Positions 23,327 to 35,328 are shown, counted from the stretch's first letter. The stretch is 64,000 nt of DNA from Scolecobasidium constrictum UM 578 (GCA_000611715.1 AZYM01000117.1:1-64000); one strand, 5' to 3'. Numbers and translations: made by a program. Notes: a model not told the origin generated them from the letters alone.

Positions 23327-24316
23327 CTACTTCTCCACGGCGAACACAAGATTATTGGCTTTTCTTGAGGCCTCGGTCACCTTCTGCGTGGCCCGACTGA
23401 TACTCTCCGACTCTTCTGCAGCTTTCGTATCGTTCGAGCGGATGATGTCCGCGTACACGTCCGCCTCCTCGCTCATGTTGAGAGCCGCCTTCTGCTTCGC
23501 TAGCTCGCTGCTCTTCTTCGTGCTGGCCTCCCAGAACTCGACCGTGGAGATGTCTGTCACGCCATTGCAACGCAGTGTGCCCTTCTCTCCATAGACCTCG
23601 CTTGGTGCTGTCGATGTGTAGACTTTCGAGGCATTGATCGAAACGCCGAAGGTGTCGTATTCGAGCAAGATAAGACCACCTCCGTCGGCACCGGTCTTGA
23701 TGATGAATGGCTTGTATGTTTGCGCCTTTGGTGGGCCAAATAGAGCAATGGCAGCAGACACTGGATATACTCCAAGATCCACCAAACTTCCGCCAGAGAA
23801 GTCGAGGTTGAAGATGTTTGGCGTCTCTCCATTGAGGACGTTGTTGTATCGTGATGAGAAAGATGCATAATTCAGCGATGCGCCATAGATTGGGCCAAGC
23901 TTCTCCAAGTTCGCCTTCAGCACTTTGAAGTTGACTTCATGAATGTGGCGGAAGGCCTCGATAAGGAATACAGTTTTGTCCCTGGCAACCTTGAACAGCG
24001 CATCCAATTCCTTTTCCGTTGAGCATGCAGGCTTTTCGATGATCACGTGCTTACCAGCCGAGAGCACTGCCTTTGCTTGCTCGAAATGCAACGAATTGGG
24101 CGATGCGATGTACACAGCTTGGATCTCAGGATCTGATACCAGCTCTTCGATTTTCGTGTGCGTTTTCGAGATGTTGTGCTTCCCAGCAAACGATGCTGCT
24201 GTTTCTGTGGACCGAGAATACACGGCGTTGAGCTTCCATTTTCCAGTCGATTCTGCGGACTCAATCCACGAAGACGTGATCCAAGACGTGCCGATGGTTG
24301 CGAATCCGATCATCAT
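23327..24316 (-). CDS. Gfo/Idh/MocA-family NAD(P)-dependent oxidoreductase
   Basis: A sugar or polyol dehydrogenase-like enzyme. It is a single exon, about 329 aa from the ATG giving MMIGFATIG; in-frame codons further upstream are not ATG. The N-terminal Rossmann strand is IGFATIGTSWI, with SRSTETAASFA next. The family signature EKP is in GKHVIIEKPACST, preceded by AVYIASPNSLHFEQA, and the substrate domain contains FSGGSLVDLGVYPVS, where the conserved Asp (DLG.Y) sits. The length is typical. Related fungal proteins include trans-1,2-dihydrobenzene-1,2-diol dehydrogenase-like and D-xylose dehydrogenase-like enzymes. Substrate not assigned. Confidence 0.87.
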   Translation of the reverse strand: MMIGFATIGTSWITSSWIESAESTGKWKLNAVYSRSTETAASFAGKHNISKTHTKIEELVSDPEIQAVYIASPNSLHFEQAKAVLSAGKHVIIEKPACSTEKELDALFKVARDKTVFLIEAFRHIHEVNFKVLKANLEKLGPIYGASLNYASFSSRYNNVLNGETPNIFNLDFSGGSLVDLGVYPVSAAIALFGPPKAQTYKPFIIKTGADGGGLILLEYDTFGVSINASKVYTSTAPSEVYGEKGTLRCNGVTDISTVEFWEASTKKSSELAKQKAALNMSEEADVYADIIRSNDTKAAEESESISRATQKVTEASRKANNLVFAVEK

Positions 24317-24621
24317 GAAAAGAATTTCTTGTATAGTGTGTAGTTGCACTCCGCGATCGAGCAAGGTAGTATTCTAGTGCAGAAGCTTTCAAGGCCCCAC
24401 TTGTTCTGTCATCACTCAAGGGTCTTCACAACTTCTTACACAAAGTCTTCTTAAATGTTTTGATCATCTTGGACATTATTACATTTCTGATTTGAGCTTC
24501 TACATTTACTCGAGCCCTAGTCCAATGCCTATGTACACCAGGGATATCGCGCTTGTCCTCCATTTTGAACGCCAAAGCACCACGTTAGAGTCATATCCTT
24601 CATTACACGTGAGCTGTCTCA

Positions 24622-26537
24622 CTACCGATCATTCATCGGTAAAGGTATATACGACCACATGCCACCGAAAAGATCTCGAGTGAACTCGGTTATGTCGTTT
24701 CCGATCGTCTGATAGAAGACGATCAGACTTTCGCCACCTGACTGATCATTGATTGCTGAGACCGAGAAGTGGCTCCCAGCCACTGGACGACCCCCGTCCT
24801 CGATATTGACCTCTACTGTGAGAGTATCTTCCTCGATGATCTCGGTTTTTTCAGCATGCCAGCTCATGTTGTAGCCCTTCAGCTCTAGCGTGTCTGCATC
24901 TTGAGCATAGAGGAAGGTTGTGTAGCCGAGAGATGTGTGAGGATAGACATTGCTGATGGCTGCACTGCTGTTTGTCCACACATTAATTGGATGCTCCGGC
25001 GTGCTGATTAGACTTGCGTTGGTATCTTTCCACCTTTACAGGTCATCAGCAAAAGTAAGCGGTGTCTCGCAGGTGTACTTACCATATTTCTGCTGTGTTC
25101 TCGGAGTTGACCATGATAGTGTAGGTAACAGTCCCCGGACCCCATGAATAGCAGCCAACGCCAGCATGTCCATTCATGTTGGTCCAATTGTCCTGTTTCT
25201 CCCACGTTGCATACCCGTCGCGCCATCCATATTGCTGGAAAGTCGTAGCGTCGATGGCATACCATATGTGCATTCCCACCTCTGTCGAATACGTAGTCGC
25301 ATTCGATCCATCGGCTGTCACGGTTGGCTTCAGATCCGCGTAATCCGTATCGCCATAGAAGCTGCCATACCAACAGGCCTGCATTCCAACGGACTCGGCA
25401 TCCATTGCTGTGAGATTTAACGAATTAATTTCGCCATCTTGCCAGATGTTCGTCACGTTGGAGTTGGATTTCTGACGAATGTGGTTGTCAACGTCGATGT
25501 AGAAGATGTGCCAGGTCGAGACATTATTCAAGGCGTAGGAGACTGCCGAGATAGGCGTGCCGTTCTTCGCATCGAAGGCCACGACTTCCGACAAGGTTCC
25601 ACCAATCCAATCATTCTCTCGGAGCTGCTTGTATCGGATTGTCCCTGTATAGTGCTGGTAATAGAGGACCATAGTACCTTGCTCATCTCCTTGGAACGAT
25701 TGAGATGCCAACGCGATGCCGGATCCATTGAATGCACCCTGGGTCGAGTAATAGTGGGCATCAAGAGCACCGCCAGTCAAAATGTCTGCTCCTGGAGGAC
25801 CCGCGGATCTACTCTTCTTCTTCAGACCCAAGCCCAGCCCAACTCCAAGCGCAATGCCGAGGATGAGTAGACATACGATGAGGACGATAATCCAGAATGT
25901 CCGCTTCCGCAATCCATGTATCGTCTCGCGTTCTTCTCGTCCAGTGGACTCCTCCTCTTCATAGTTAGACCTTGCTTCCACCGTGGGTACCTCCTTCTCC
26001 GTGCTATCAGGAAAATAGACCTCTTTGTCAAAGTTGCCTGGTTTCACAACCTCCAGATCTGCCTGTTCTCTTCCTAGCGACTCTTTCGCCTGGCTTTGAT
26101 CTACATATGCCGTGGGTAGCGTATGCGAGAACGAAAACGATCTTGTGCTGATGAGCGTATCTGAAGGTGTCGGTATGGTTATTGGAGTCGAGTCAGAGTA
26201 TACTGGCGATGCGCCAGCAATTGTCACCGGCGTAGCATGGCTGAATGTGGGCGACGGTTGCTGCAGGTCCGGTCTTTTCTTGTCCTCATCATCGTTGCTC
26301 GGTATGACTATGCGCTCGATGTTCTCTGGTGCGGCCCCAAAGTTCGACTGGCTATACGAACAAATCAGCCTCACATCTCAACTCGGCACAGTATACCAAA
26401 TGCAGCTTCACATAAGGTTTCTGCAGAGCACGATGGGATGTTCCGCATACGCACCTCGCCTGATAGGTCGGTGGATGAATATTCTCAATGATGCGCGAAC
26501 CTCGCTCGACTGGTGATAAATTGGGTTGTCCGTCCAT
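24622..26537 (-). CDS. membrane-anchored fucose-specific lectin-like protein
   Basis: Three exons (26537-26455, 26351-25083, 25033-24622) encode 587 aa. An N-terminal Pro/Ser/Thr-rich cytosolic stretch of about 180 residues precedes one strong membrane segment, FWIIVLIVCLLILGIALGVGLGLGL. After it, about 360 residues have the recurring pattern of fungal fucose-lectin (six-bladed propeller) repeats: IALASQ, LYYQHYTGTIRYKQL, ISAVSYALNNVSTWHIFYID, MHIWYAIDATTFQQYGW, GTVTYTIMVNSENTAEIWW, SLIVFYQTIGNDITEF. The layout fits a type II membrane protein with an external sugar-binding domain carrying many NxS/T sites. The fucose-lectin assignment is by pattern and is moderately sure. A broken paralogue lies in inverted orientation at 32-33.8 kb. 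Confidence 0.75.
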
Positions 26538-27541
26538 TGGGACCAGTCCACTGTATGACACGAATGGGTGAAGAATGGAGGAATACAGCGAAAGAGCAGA
26601 CAATGAAAATGTTCTACGAAACAGTAGAGCGACGGCTATCCATTGAGTCTACCTACAGCTGGGCACGCTGGGTAGTCCCGCTTGTGCTTCACAAGAAAGG
26701 TCCCAAGTAGGACTTGACTGCGGGCGTGCCGTGGCTGTCTGGGCTCTGCGAGATGTTAAGAGGGAGCTAGCAGAAGGGTGGGCTTGGAAAGACCCGAATT
26801 GCTCCAATCCCATGGCGATTATCACGCCCTATCGAGAAGTGCAGAAAGCTGTCTCTATCGTGTGGGTGGTGGACCATGGCCTAGGCTTCTGGCCAAGCAT
26901 TTATTCGCTTACGCGCAGCTCAGCTGAACCAGATTCAGGTTGGACAACGCAAAATTAGTAACACAAAAGCGCTTGATATATGCTCAAGGCCGGGAAAAAA
27001 TGGCCAGCCTGCCTTCAAGAGAGTCTTCCTTTCGGAAAACTTGATGAAGTGCATAAGGTCTTCTCGTGCTGGTGCAAGAGACTGGAGTATCTTGGAGAAG
27101 GAGGTAGCAGCGAAGCCGGTCCGATTGGTGCGCGGTACCAAAAAAGCTTAACAGCTCTTCTATCATCACGACTTTACGAGCGAACAAGTAGAGTGGAATC
27201 GTCCCGCTTCGATGCCGCAAAAATGATGATGATCGACCAGGTCCACGGTTCTGGGTTCTGTATGCCTTGCAAATTCTTCTAGAAGAGACATGGAAGAGTC
27301 GTGCACATGGTCGCTCGTATTCAAGCTTGGTGATTCCTATTTGGTCTCAAGGTCTACGCGAAGCATATCACGTGACCATTCTGACTGCGCATCAGACTCA
27401 CGCAGTGAGGAGGCAGCCGCAGGAACAAGAGTCAGGAAATAAAAGGCATTATGATGCAGTAGCACGATGTCGTACCACCTCCATTGGAGTCGATCTTCTC
27501 CATCACGTGGCTCTGCAGTGCATGCCGATTCCACACCTCTA
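26538..27541. other. intergenic
   Basis: 1 kb between the lectin start and the 3' end of the dehydrogenase-like gene, both on the minus strand. Several short ORFs have no recognised product. Confidence 0.4.
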
Positions 27542-28639
27542 CTAGTACTCGTAGAATCCCTTCTTGTCCTTGACACCTCTTCCATTCTTGGCAATGAAGT
27601 CCTTGAGATATTCTCTGGGAGCTGTGGGAATGTTGCCTCGCACATCCGCATAGTGCTCTTCAATATCCAGAACAACGTCTAGCCCAACGCCATCCATCTG
27701 CTGGCATGGACCTTTCGGCGCATTCAAGATGTCCTTGAAAATCGCGTCGATCTCCGCTGGTGTCGCGACACCTTCAGAGAGCTCTAGCAGGACCTCTCGC
27801 TTGATCGCTGCCCAGATTCTATTGTATACATAGCCGACGGACTCATTCTTGACGTGCACGGGCCTAAACCCATGACGCTTGCTTTCGGTCATGAGAATTT
27901 CGATGATGCTCGGTTTGGTGAAGTCGCTGCCCATTATCTCTAGAGCTGGCGCATCTTTAGCTTGAAAACTTCCACGTCGTGGATAAATTGAGTACTCACC
28001 ACATGATTCAGGAGGCCAGTCTGTATCGAAGATTAGCCAATGCTTCGACCACAAATCGGGGCAACAGACAAGAATGCATGCTCACAGCACGTTCTGGATG
28101 CCGTATTTGCGCGCCTTTGATGATCTCATTTATTGTATAGCTGCTAGAATTGGAAGCGATGATGGTCTCTTCGGGCAGCTTTCCATCCAGGTCAACAATG
28201 AGATCTTGTTTCAGCTGCCTGTTCTCCGGCACACACTGGAAACGAGATCAGTCCTATATCTCTTACCTTCCATATAAAGTCATACCTCCAACACCATCCA
28301 GGATGCGGCAAGAGGGGGATCGGCATCCTCCAGGTTATGTACATGCACCTGTCCAGCTTCCGAACTCTCGGTGCTATTCTGCCGTTTCAGATCATCGATG
28401 TATGTCACAGCATCCTGCAATTGCTTTGCATCTCTGTCAATGAGGTTCACGTCGCCGCCTCTCGAGCTCCACTGCAAGACAACGAGTCAGCGATTGCGCT
28501 CCCACATCTGAGTTCCAAGGGCATCGAGCTGACCATATACGCCAATCGTCGTCCCTGTGTCCCAGCGCCGAGTATTGATATGCATCTCTTGTCCGCCTGC
28601 ATCTTTTTGAGGTCCTTGAGTTGCTAGCTGTGATGTCAT
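27542..28639 (-). CDS. 3-hydroxyacyl-CoA dehydrogenase / L-gulonate dehydrogenase-like, N-terminus irregular
   Basis: An NAD-dependent oxidoreductase of the lambda-crystallin family. Five exons (28639-28541, 28471-28286, 28235-28070, 28020-28000, 27954-27542) give 294 aa in frame; exon 4 is only 21 bases. Motifs: SSRGGDVNLIDRDAKQ (end of the first Rossmann strand pair), LEDAD, ASWMVLECVPE, ETIIASNSSSY with the catalytic Ser/Asn, HPERAVSMHSYWPPES, PALEIMGS, NESVGYVYNRIWAAIKRE, LSEGVATPAEID, and MDGVGLDVVLDIEEHY. The expected Gly-rich NAD loop just before WSSRGG is absent from the spliced model. The nearest alternative reading (GVYGQLDALG) lacks the GxGxxG spacing. It may be an unsound gene model, an unusual enzyme or an early pseudogene. 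The start is uncertain. Confidence 0.65.
28000..28020 (-). other. 21-base microexon
   Basis: This exon of the dehydrogenase-like gene lies between introns 28069-28021 and 27999-27955. It joins HPERAVSMHSY to APALEIMG in frame and supplies the WPPESC segment that corresponds to the family's conserved MPP-type loop. Confidence 0.6.
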
Positions 28640-28845
28640 GTGCTTTGTTGGGAGTCGTAGGATCGTGCTCTGGTGCTAGAGCTCCGATAGCGGGGAGACT
28701 TCAAGTTGCATCGCGGCATTTGGTATGATTTGACCGAAGGCAGTCTTCAGCACTGAGCCATGAGGCTCGCATGGCTTTCGTGCGAGCGCAAGCTCAATAT
28801 GGTCAAGCGTGCTTCAAGCCTGGTAGATCGTGTGAGATGATCATT

Positions 28846-30238
28846 TCACCCTCCGTCACTCTGTGGCTCAATAACAACCACGGCCGTGGTCTCACGAGCT
28901 TTCTTCTTGCTTGTCCTAGTCCTGTGACCACGACTTTCAATGTGCTTTTTCCATGATTGGGGCGTTGCAGCCTTTGTCCCGCATGCTTCGCAGGTTTTGA
29001 CACCCCAGCTATCTGGTGAATGGGTCAAATCCTCCTTGGGGGGTGCTAGCAGCTCGTTTGCGATAGGAGTGATAGACGATGCATTCGGCAGGCGTTCACC
29101 CTTCAAGAAGCGCTCCACCAGCATGAGCGATGGATCTTTCACAGTACTGTGCCATTGCTCCAAGTTCGTGCCATCGAGAACAAAGAGATCATCGAGCGCG
29201 TTTGCACGCAACAATGCGTTGATGAGCTTGATGCGGATCCACTTGAGCTGGCTGTTCGCATAACGCCTTGTTGCGGCTTGTGTCTGCTCGACTGCTGCTT
29301 GCTTCATCCTCTCAAGGTCTTTGTCGACCGTTTCGCCAGCATTCAGTGCTTGTTGGTATCCATCAAATTGCCGAAACCCAATAGCCTGCCATACACCTTT
29401 CGTGAAATCTGCCTCCTCGCCAGCTTCCTGTTTCTGCTTCCGCAGTACCATGAGCTGAGCCACTTCAGCGAGCAATCCGTTCTCCAGCATACGATCAACA
29501 CGACGATCTAAACGTGCTTTGTGAGCCTCACGCTCACAGTATGGCCACAAAAGCAGCGTGGGAAATCGCAGTCCAGGTTGACTTGCCGATTCGTTCTCAA
29601 GACGTTGCATATAAGTGTCCGATGCTCGCTTACCGGTCTGAAGGTAGATGTGTAAGGAGCGTTGGATCTTTCGGCGATCGTTTGGATGCCACCTATTCGC
29701 CATGACTGGATCAACCTCTCGAAGCTTTCCCAAGATTGTCTCGGTAGCTTCATCAAGTATGGGAAACTGCTCCATGGCTCCAGATCCCACGTCTAAATCG
29801 TCATCTGCCTTCGCCTCGAGCGTGTGATCTTTGAACAGCAGAGCCTGAGTATAATAGTGCGTCCCACCCACCAGAACTGGCAGTTTGTTCCGCGCTCGAA
29901 TCTCTTCGATAATCGTGAGAGCTTTAGGAAGGAATTGCTGAACCGTCCATGGAGACTCATTCAGGTTTATGGAGCCAAGCAGATGGTGAGGGATGCCTTT
30001 GCGCTCATCCTCCGGGATCTTGTTGGTGATGATAGGCAGTCCTTCGTACATCTGCACGGCGTCGGCATTGATGATTTCTCCATTGAAACGTGTCGCGATC
30101 TCTACTGCAAGCTGGAAGTCATTAGAACATATCGAGGCCTAGGCTTTGATTGACGCTTACATCTGACTTGCCGGTCCCTGTCGACCCTATAATCGCGATG
30201 ATCGGAAGTCTGGAGGCCATATTTGATGCTCTGGCCAT
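28846..30238 (-). CDS. mod5: tRNA dimethylallyltransferase (isopentenyltransferase)
   Basis: It adds a dimethylallyl group to A37 of tRNAs reading UNN codons, in cytosol, nucleus or mitochondria. Two exons (30238-30161, 30111-28846) give 447 aa. The P-loop GSTGTGKSD is at about residue 18. It is followed by NADAVQMYEGLPIITNK, HHLLGSI, the VLVGGTHYYTQALLF substrate motif, and NDRRKIQRSLHIYLQTGK. A C-terminal C2H2 finger (CEACGTKAATPQSWKKHIESRGH) is as in eukaryotic MOD5/TRIT1. It ends with a basic KKKAR stretch. Start: an ATG 12 codons before the P-loop strand; MASRLP is an alternative. It is divergent from CAF16 with 327 bases between starts. Confidence 0.93.
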
Positions 30239-30565
30239 CCTGGTGAAACCCCTGACTTGTCGCAACATCCACGAGAATCTCTAATTTTGTGCTTCATCAT
30301 CGACTTGAAGGAAGAGTGGGTGTCCGTCCGCGATGTTCAAGGCGTCAGAATGCGATTCATGTTCTTTCTTTGATGTTCATGTCGAGACCATCCATAATGC
30401 CAGCGATGACGCCCATTCCAGATTCGGAAGGTCGCATCCGCCGCTATCGGCGGCCTCCCGATTCGTGGTTGCGATGACGCTGTCAACGCCTTTTGACATG
30501 CGACTCGAAAAGTTCAGAAAAAATGGATTTCATACTTCTTTCGCATTCCTTGCAGCTTCACAGCG
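30239..30565. promoter_or_regulatory. divergent promoter of MOD5 and CAF16
   Basis: 327 bases between the two start codons, presumably a shared bidirectional promoter. No individual site was resolved. Confidence 0.45.
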
Positions 30566-31472
30566 ATGGGAGAGGAGACGCCAAAAGTTGAGGACATTGT
30601 TCCCTCGATCACCACCAATGGCTTGCACTACAAATTCCCTGACGGATCCAAGGGCTTGACCGACATCAACCTGGATCTACCTGCTGGCAGCCGAACTCTG
30701 CTCATTGGAGGTATGCAAAAGCTCCGTGATATGCATCAACTCCACATTAATCTACTGCAAAGCCAACGGCGCCGGAAAGACGACACTCCTCCGACTCCTC
30801 TCTGGCAAGCGCATGTCTCCGCCGAACACTGTGTTAATATCAAGCATTGATCCATTCTTGCATGGCCTTGAGGGCGTGACTTATCTTGGTCTTGAATGGG
30901 TACTCAATCCCATTGTTCGAACGGACATCAGTGTCCCTGAGTTGCTCAAGAGTGTGGGAGGAGATTTCTATACCGAGCGTCGCGATCAGCTCATCCGCAT
31001 TCTTGATATTGACACGAGATGGCGCATGCACGCAGTCAGCGATGGCGAGCGACGTCGAGTCCAATTGGCTATGGGTCTCCTTCGCCCCTGGACTGTGCTC
31101 CTCCTCGATGAGATCACGGTCGATCTAGATCTGCTCACGCGAGCAAATTTCCTGCAATTCTTGAAGCAGGAAACTGCCTCAAGGGCATGCACCATCGTCT
31201 ACGCTACGCATATCCTAGACAACCTTGCCGAGTGGCCGACACATCTCGTGCATATGTCTCTTGGGAAGGTTAAGAAGTGGGGTAGCATGGACGATTTCCA
31301 TGTTACAGATGGCAGTATTGGTCGCACTGGCAACAGCAAGCTCGGTGAGCTCGTCTTGAAGTGGCTGCAAGAAGATCTGGATGAAAGAGGACCGCGCATG
31401 CCAGCATCCGACGGTAAGACCTACCAGTCACTGGAGGGCAAAGGAGGCTACGGCCTCGAGAAGAAGAGTTGA
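30566..31472 (+). CDS. caf16: CAF16-type ABC ATPase (CCR4-NOT associated)
   Basis: A soluble single-domain ABC protein. In yeast, Caf16 associates with the CCR4-NOT complex and Mediator-linked regulation. Two exons (30566-30710, 30763-31472) encode 284 aa. Walker A spans the intron (LLIGANGAGKTTLLRLLSGKR), the signature is VSDGERRRVQLAMGLL, Walker B plus D-loop is VLLLDEITVDLDLLTRANFL, and the switch His is in IVYATHILDNLAEWP. There are no transmembrane segments. The C-terminal extension with SLEGKGGYGLEKK is as in fungal homologues. Firm call. Confidence 0.93.
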
Positions 31473-32041
31473 GGTTCACAGGCGGATCGGACAGTTCAAC
31501 AGTAGTAGGGCATCTGCCTGAATCCTAGCGCAAAGGCCTGCTCAACGCGGTAGCGCCTCTCAACGCGACGCACGATGCTGAAAAATGCTCGTGTAGGATG
31601 AAGAGCCTCTAAACAGGTCTTCGTTGATGTGCTCAACGGCAGGCAGTGAGTAGCTTAACCAATAACTCACACATAGCAGATCTTAATCGATGCATTCGAT
31701 GCTATTTCCGATGCTCTTGTCGTCGTGACGAGTAGCCCATGCACACGCCGTGCGGTTGGCGATCTAGTTACTGCGCTTGCTTGTTTGCAATTGTTCTCTG
31801 ATAGGGCTGTGCAAAATGCGGTGTGCCCATCCAGGGAATTAGTCTCCATAGTCCTCACACACAATGGACAATTGGCATAACAACATACTGGCTTGAGCGA
31901 CACTAGGTGGTACAGGATCTTCATCGTGGTGCAGGAGCAAACTTACCGCCACAGTGGTCTTCCGTCGTGGCGCAAGTCCTGCAGTTCATATCAGTGCGAG
32001 GCCTTCCCAGACTGGATGATTGCCGGGCTGCCGCTATAATC
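31473..32041. other. intergenic
   Basis: About 570 bases. Only short ORFs. An in-frame but non-conserved extension upstream of the broken lectin (from 31907) was not taken as its start. Confidence 0.4.
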
Positions 32042-33794
32042 ATGGCCTCGACTGATCTCCCATCGGCAGCGAGTCCTCCAGATAGTCCAGATCCTTTGAC
32101 TGCTGGGCAAGATAGACTTACACTACCAGCTCTATTGACAATCGGCCATAAAGCCCCATCGCTCGACAGTACTAATGTCACAGAGCTACCACAGAGTACA
32201 ACTAGTCAAGCTGTTGACAGCGCCAGCACAGCTCCAGAAGTAGTCGAAGACCAGCCCGTGCACTGTCCCTCCGCAGCGTGCCACCATCGATCTCTATCAC
32301 CACCGCTCTCCCAAGCAAGCACAAGCCTTGTCAGCACATGGCTCTCATCACCTGCGTTCACGGAGCAGGAGAAAGAAGTCGCTCATAGCTATCCGTACTC
32401 ATCTACTGAGCTTGCAGCAAGGACAAACGGCTTGTGGTCAGAGAAGCGGGAAAATGCGCCGTGTCTCTCCACCGGGCAGTCAGAAGAGCAACCCACGATC
32501 TGCGGCATCAAAGCACGCACATTCTGGATTACTTCCGGTGTAGTGCTTGCTATCCTTATTTTGCTTGGTGTTGGACTAGGGGCTGGGTTGGGGATTGGCC
32601 TAACATCTGGTGACAAGAACCATGCTGCGACCTCGAGTGCTGATCCGCGGTTCGCATTAGGCGGCGCAATCAATCCTGCTTACTACTCGACTAGCGGCGC
32701 ATTCAACGGAAGTGGCATCGGGTTCGCTGGCGCAGCAATGAAGTCGACCGAAAAAGGCGAATACTCAATCTACTATCAACATCACAGCGGACAGATCCGT
32801 TATGTCCAGCTCGACTCGAACAACAAGTTCTTAGGTGGGACTTCGTCTGAGATCGTGGCTTCGGATGCAAGGAATGCGACTCGCCTTTCCGTGGTACAAT
32901 ATGTCCTCGATGCTGTATCCATCTGGCATGTGTTCTATGTCGGACAAGATGGATTTCTCAAAGAACGCATTTGGACAAACGAATCTAGTATATGGTAAGT
33001 ATGCACATTCTTCCTTCCCGCACTGCTGACCTACGCCCAAGGAGGATGGACCTGCTTCTCCTCAGAAACTCAAAGTCTTTGATTCCGACTCTGCAGGCAT
33101 TCCGGTCTGTCGTATGGGTCAATATGATGAGCAAGATGGGTTCGACGAATCCGGCATGACGCTTTGGTATGCGAAGGACGCGACTTCTTTTGAGCAATAC
33201 AACTTCCGTGCGAAGCAGAGAAGATGGAAGCATGAGCGTACTTGAATAGGGTACAATGGCCATGTCGGAGCTGGTTGCCATTCGTTATTCCCCAGTACGA
33301 CTCAACATGTCATGCTCGTGAACTTGCAGAATGAGGTAGAACTGTGGTGGAAGGATACCAACACTACCGACGAAGTATGGGATGGTCATCCGCTCAATAC
33401 TTGGACTAGAGGTATACTTTTAGCACACAGCCGGTGTTCCTGACTAACAGTCTCAGCGTCACACTTTTCAATCAAGGACGTCCATCCCTCCACGACACTT
33501 CCCTACAATGTGAAGCTCTATGCTATGCTGGCGGACGCTACGACGCACGGATACGAGGTCAAATTCGAGGCTGAGCACAGCAGAGCTGTGCATGATTTCG
33601 CCGTTGAAGGCGCGAGCGGCCCTGTCAAGTTCTTGGAAGGATCTCGCATGGCTGCCAGCGCCGTGGAGACCGCGAGTGGCAGCGTCGCTCTCTTGTTGTA
33701 TGCGCAGACGGACGGAAATGATATCTCCATGTACACCAGAGATCGAGATGATGGTCTTTGGACAAGCGATCGATTGCCTGTCGACGTTGATTGA
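32042..33794 (+). pseudogene. broken fucose-lectin-like paralogue
   Basis: Same build as the gene at 24.6-26.5 kb: a Ser/Pro-rich cytosolic part, a membrane segment FWITSGVVLAILILLGVGLGAGLG, then lectin-like repeats (INPAYYSTSGAFNGSG, IYYQHHSGQIRYVQL, VQYVLDAVSIWHVFYV, MTLWYAKDATSFEQYNF, VELWWKDTNTTDEV, ALLLYAQTDGNDISMY). Segments are 32042-32994, 33042-33411 and 33457-33794. Two lesions are visible. The intron at 32995-33041 does not preserve frame: exon lengths sum to two more than a multiple of three. There is also an in-frame TGA at 33243-33245, where the paralogue encodes NW before the GHAGVGC block. The rest stays open, so the loss looks recent, or both are sequence errors. Confidence 0.72.
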
Positions 33795-35328
33795 TGTCAA
33801 GCAAAGGTCAACACCAAGCTCGGACTACAATGTGAGTGCTCCATCAGCGCGAGTGGAATGCCTCCAATCTAGCTTATACAGACTTCTCGGTGGCGTGGAT
33901 ATGTTTATGAGCGGCAGCAGCGACTTCATTGACGGCAAGTGGCAGTGGTTGGCATCACCGAAACGGAGAGGCCCGCGTGTAGTTTATTGCAAAGGAGCGC
34001 TCGTTAATACTCGTCTCAAGCATCGTGCTACACGAGAAACAAGTGGTATTGATTGAGACCCAAAGTGAGCATCTGCACTCGTGAAGGAGGCACTGTCGAT
34101 CTACGTAAGTTCCTCTTGCGTTCGCGGTAGTATCTTGCATTGCTAGCTGCCGACTGGCAGCGTGTCTAGGGATAAGTATCTTTTGTAGGCGTGTTTCCAG
34201 AGCCCTGCCAGTTTCAGAGGTGTAAAGATCGGTGATCATGTTCAACATCATCATCCTCCCTATAGGATCAGCCACGTTCATGCACAATCTGAGATTGCGC
34301 TCGCAGCACGACAAGTGCTCCCTAGGGTTCAGCCCACACATCGCTCTTGGATGCAGCTCGACAAGAGCAAGCGGCTATTCTATGTGCACACAGATACATG
34401 TCCAGTCAGCGTACTCCCAATTTAGACCTGTCCTGCCTCCCTAACTGAAGCGACCCGCACTTGCAGGTCCCGCTCCTCCATACTCCAAGTTGATGTCGGC
34501 GGATAGCTAGAAATACTTAGCCAGCTCTACGTCAGCACATACAGCGCTTATAAGAGCATGATGAACTTCCTGTCGTCTTTCTCCTCGCGAAGTACCCGAC
34601 CATTCACTTTCACGCCTGTGCGCATAGATTGCTTGGTCTTTGCCTGTCTCATGATTGATCTCTGAGCTCCAATTCACGATCGCGGCGCAACGAAGGTCTC
34701 CGTCATCGTTACAATCACTGGGGACCGACTCGCCTAATGCTAGGGCCCTCACGTGCCATGATGGCGATCACCATCGCTTGTGTTGATCGCGACGGTCCAG
34801 CAGGAACGCAGTTTTTCAGCGGACCAAACAGGCCAACCGCGTTGCATCATCGCAACGAGCGTTTACAAGTTCCAGTGTGCTCGTGGAGTACCCGCACCGT
34901 CTCTTGCTCTTATGTGGAAACATGGACGCAGATAGTGGGGGCAATGTGACTGTGAATGATGATGCGAGAGAGAGAGAGGCCATCAATCCATCAGAATTAA
35001 TGCGACGTTGCCAATCAACCATGCTCTTTCTAGGCGAAGTAGAGCTATGGAAGAGTGAAGTTCTGTAAGTTGAACCAGCCAAACCTTGCATGTCCTTCAA
35101 TGGAGGTTTTGGTGCTCTGTTCTAAAATCTGCAATCTCTACACATCCTATTCTTTCTTGGGGTATCCAACTCGGCCTCTTGGGCGATGACAGGCGTGAGC
35201 ATGCGATTAGCATGTAGACTTGGTGATTTGAAAGGGAGCCAGCCCGTGGAAATGTTCAAGTGCATATATTTGCCCTGATGTACGGTGCCGTTGACGAACC
35301 ACAATCCGGTGATGCCAGCAATTGAGTC
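33795..35328. other. 1.5 kb gene-free stretch
   Basis: No coding segment supported on either strand. A short (GA)n tract lies near 34965-34978. It contains the 3' ends of the flanking genes. Confidence 0.4.
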
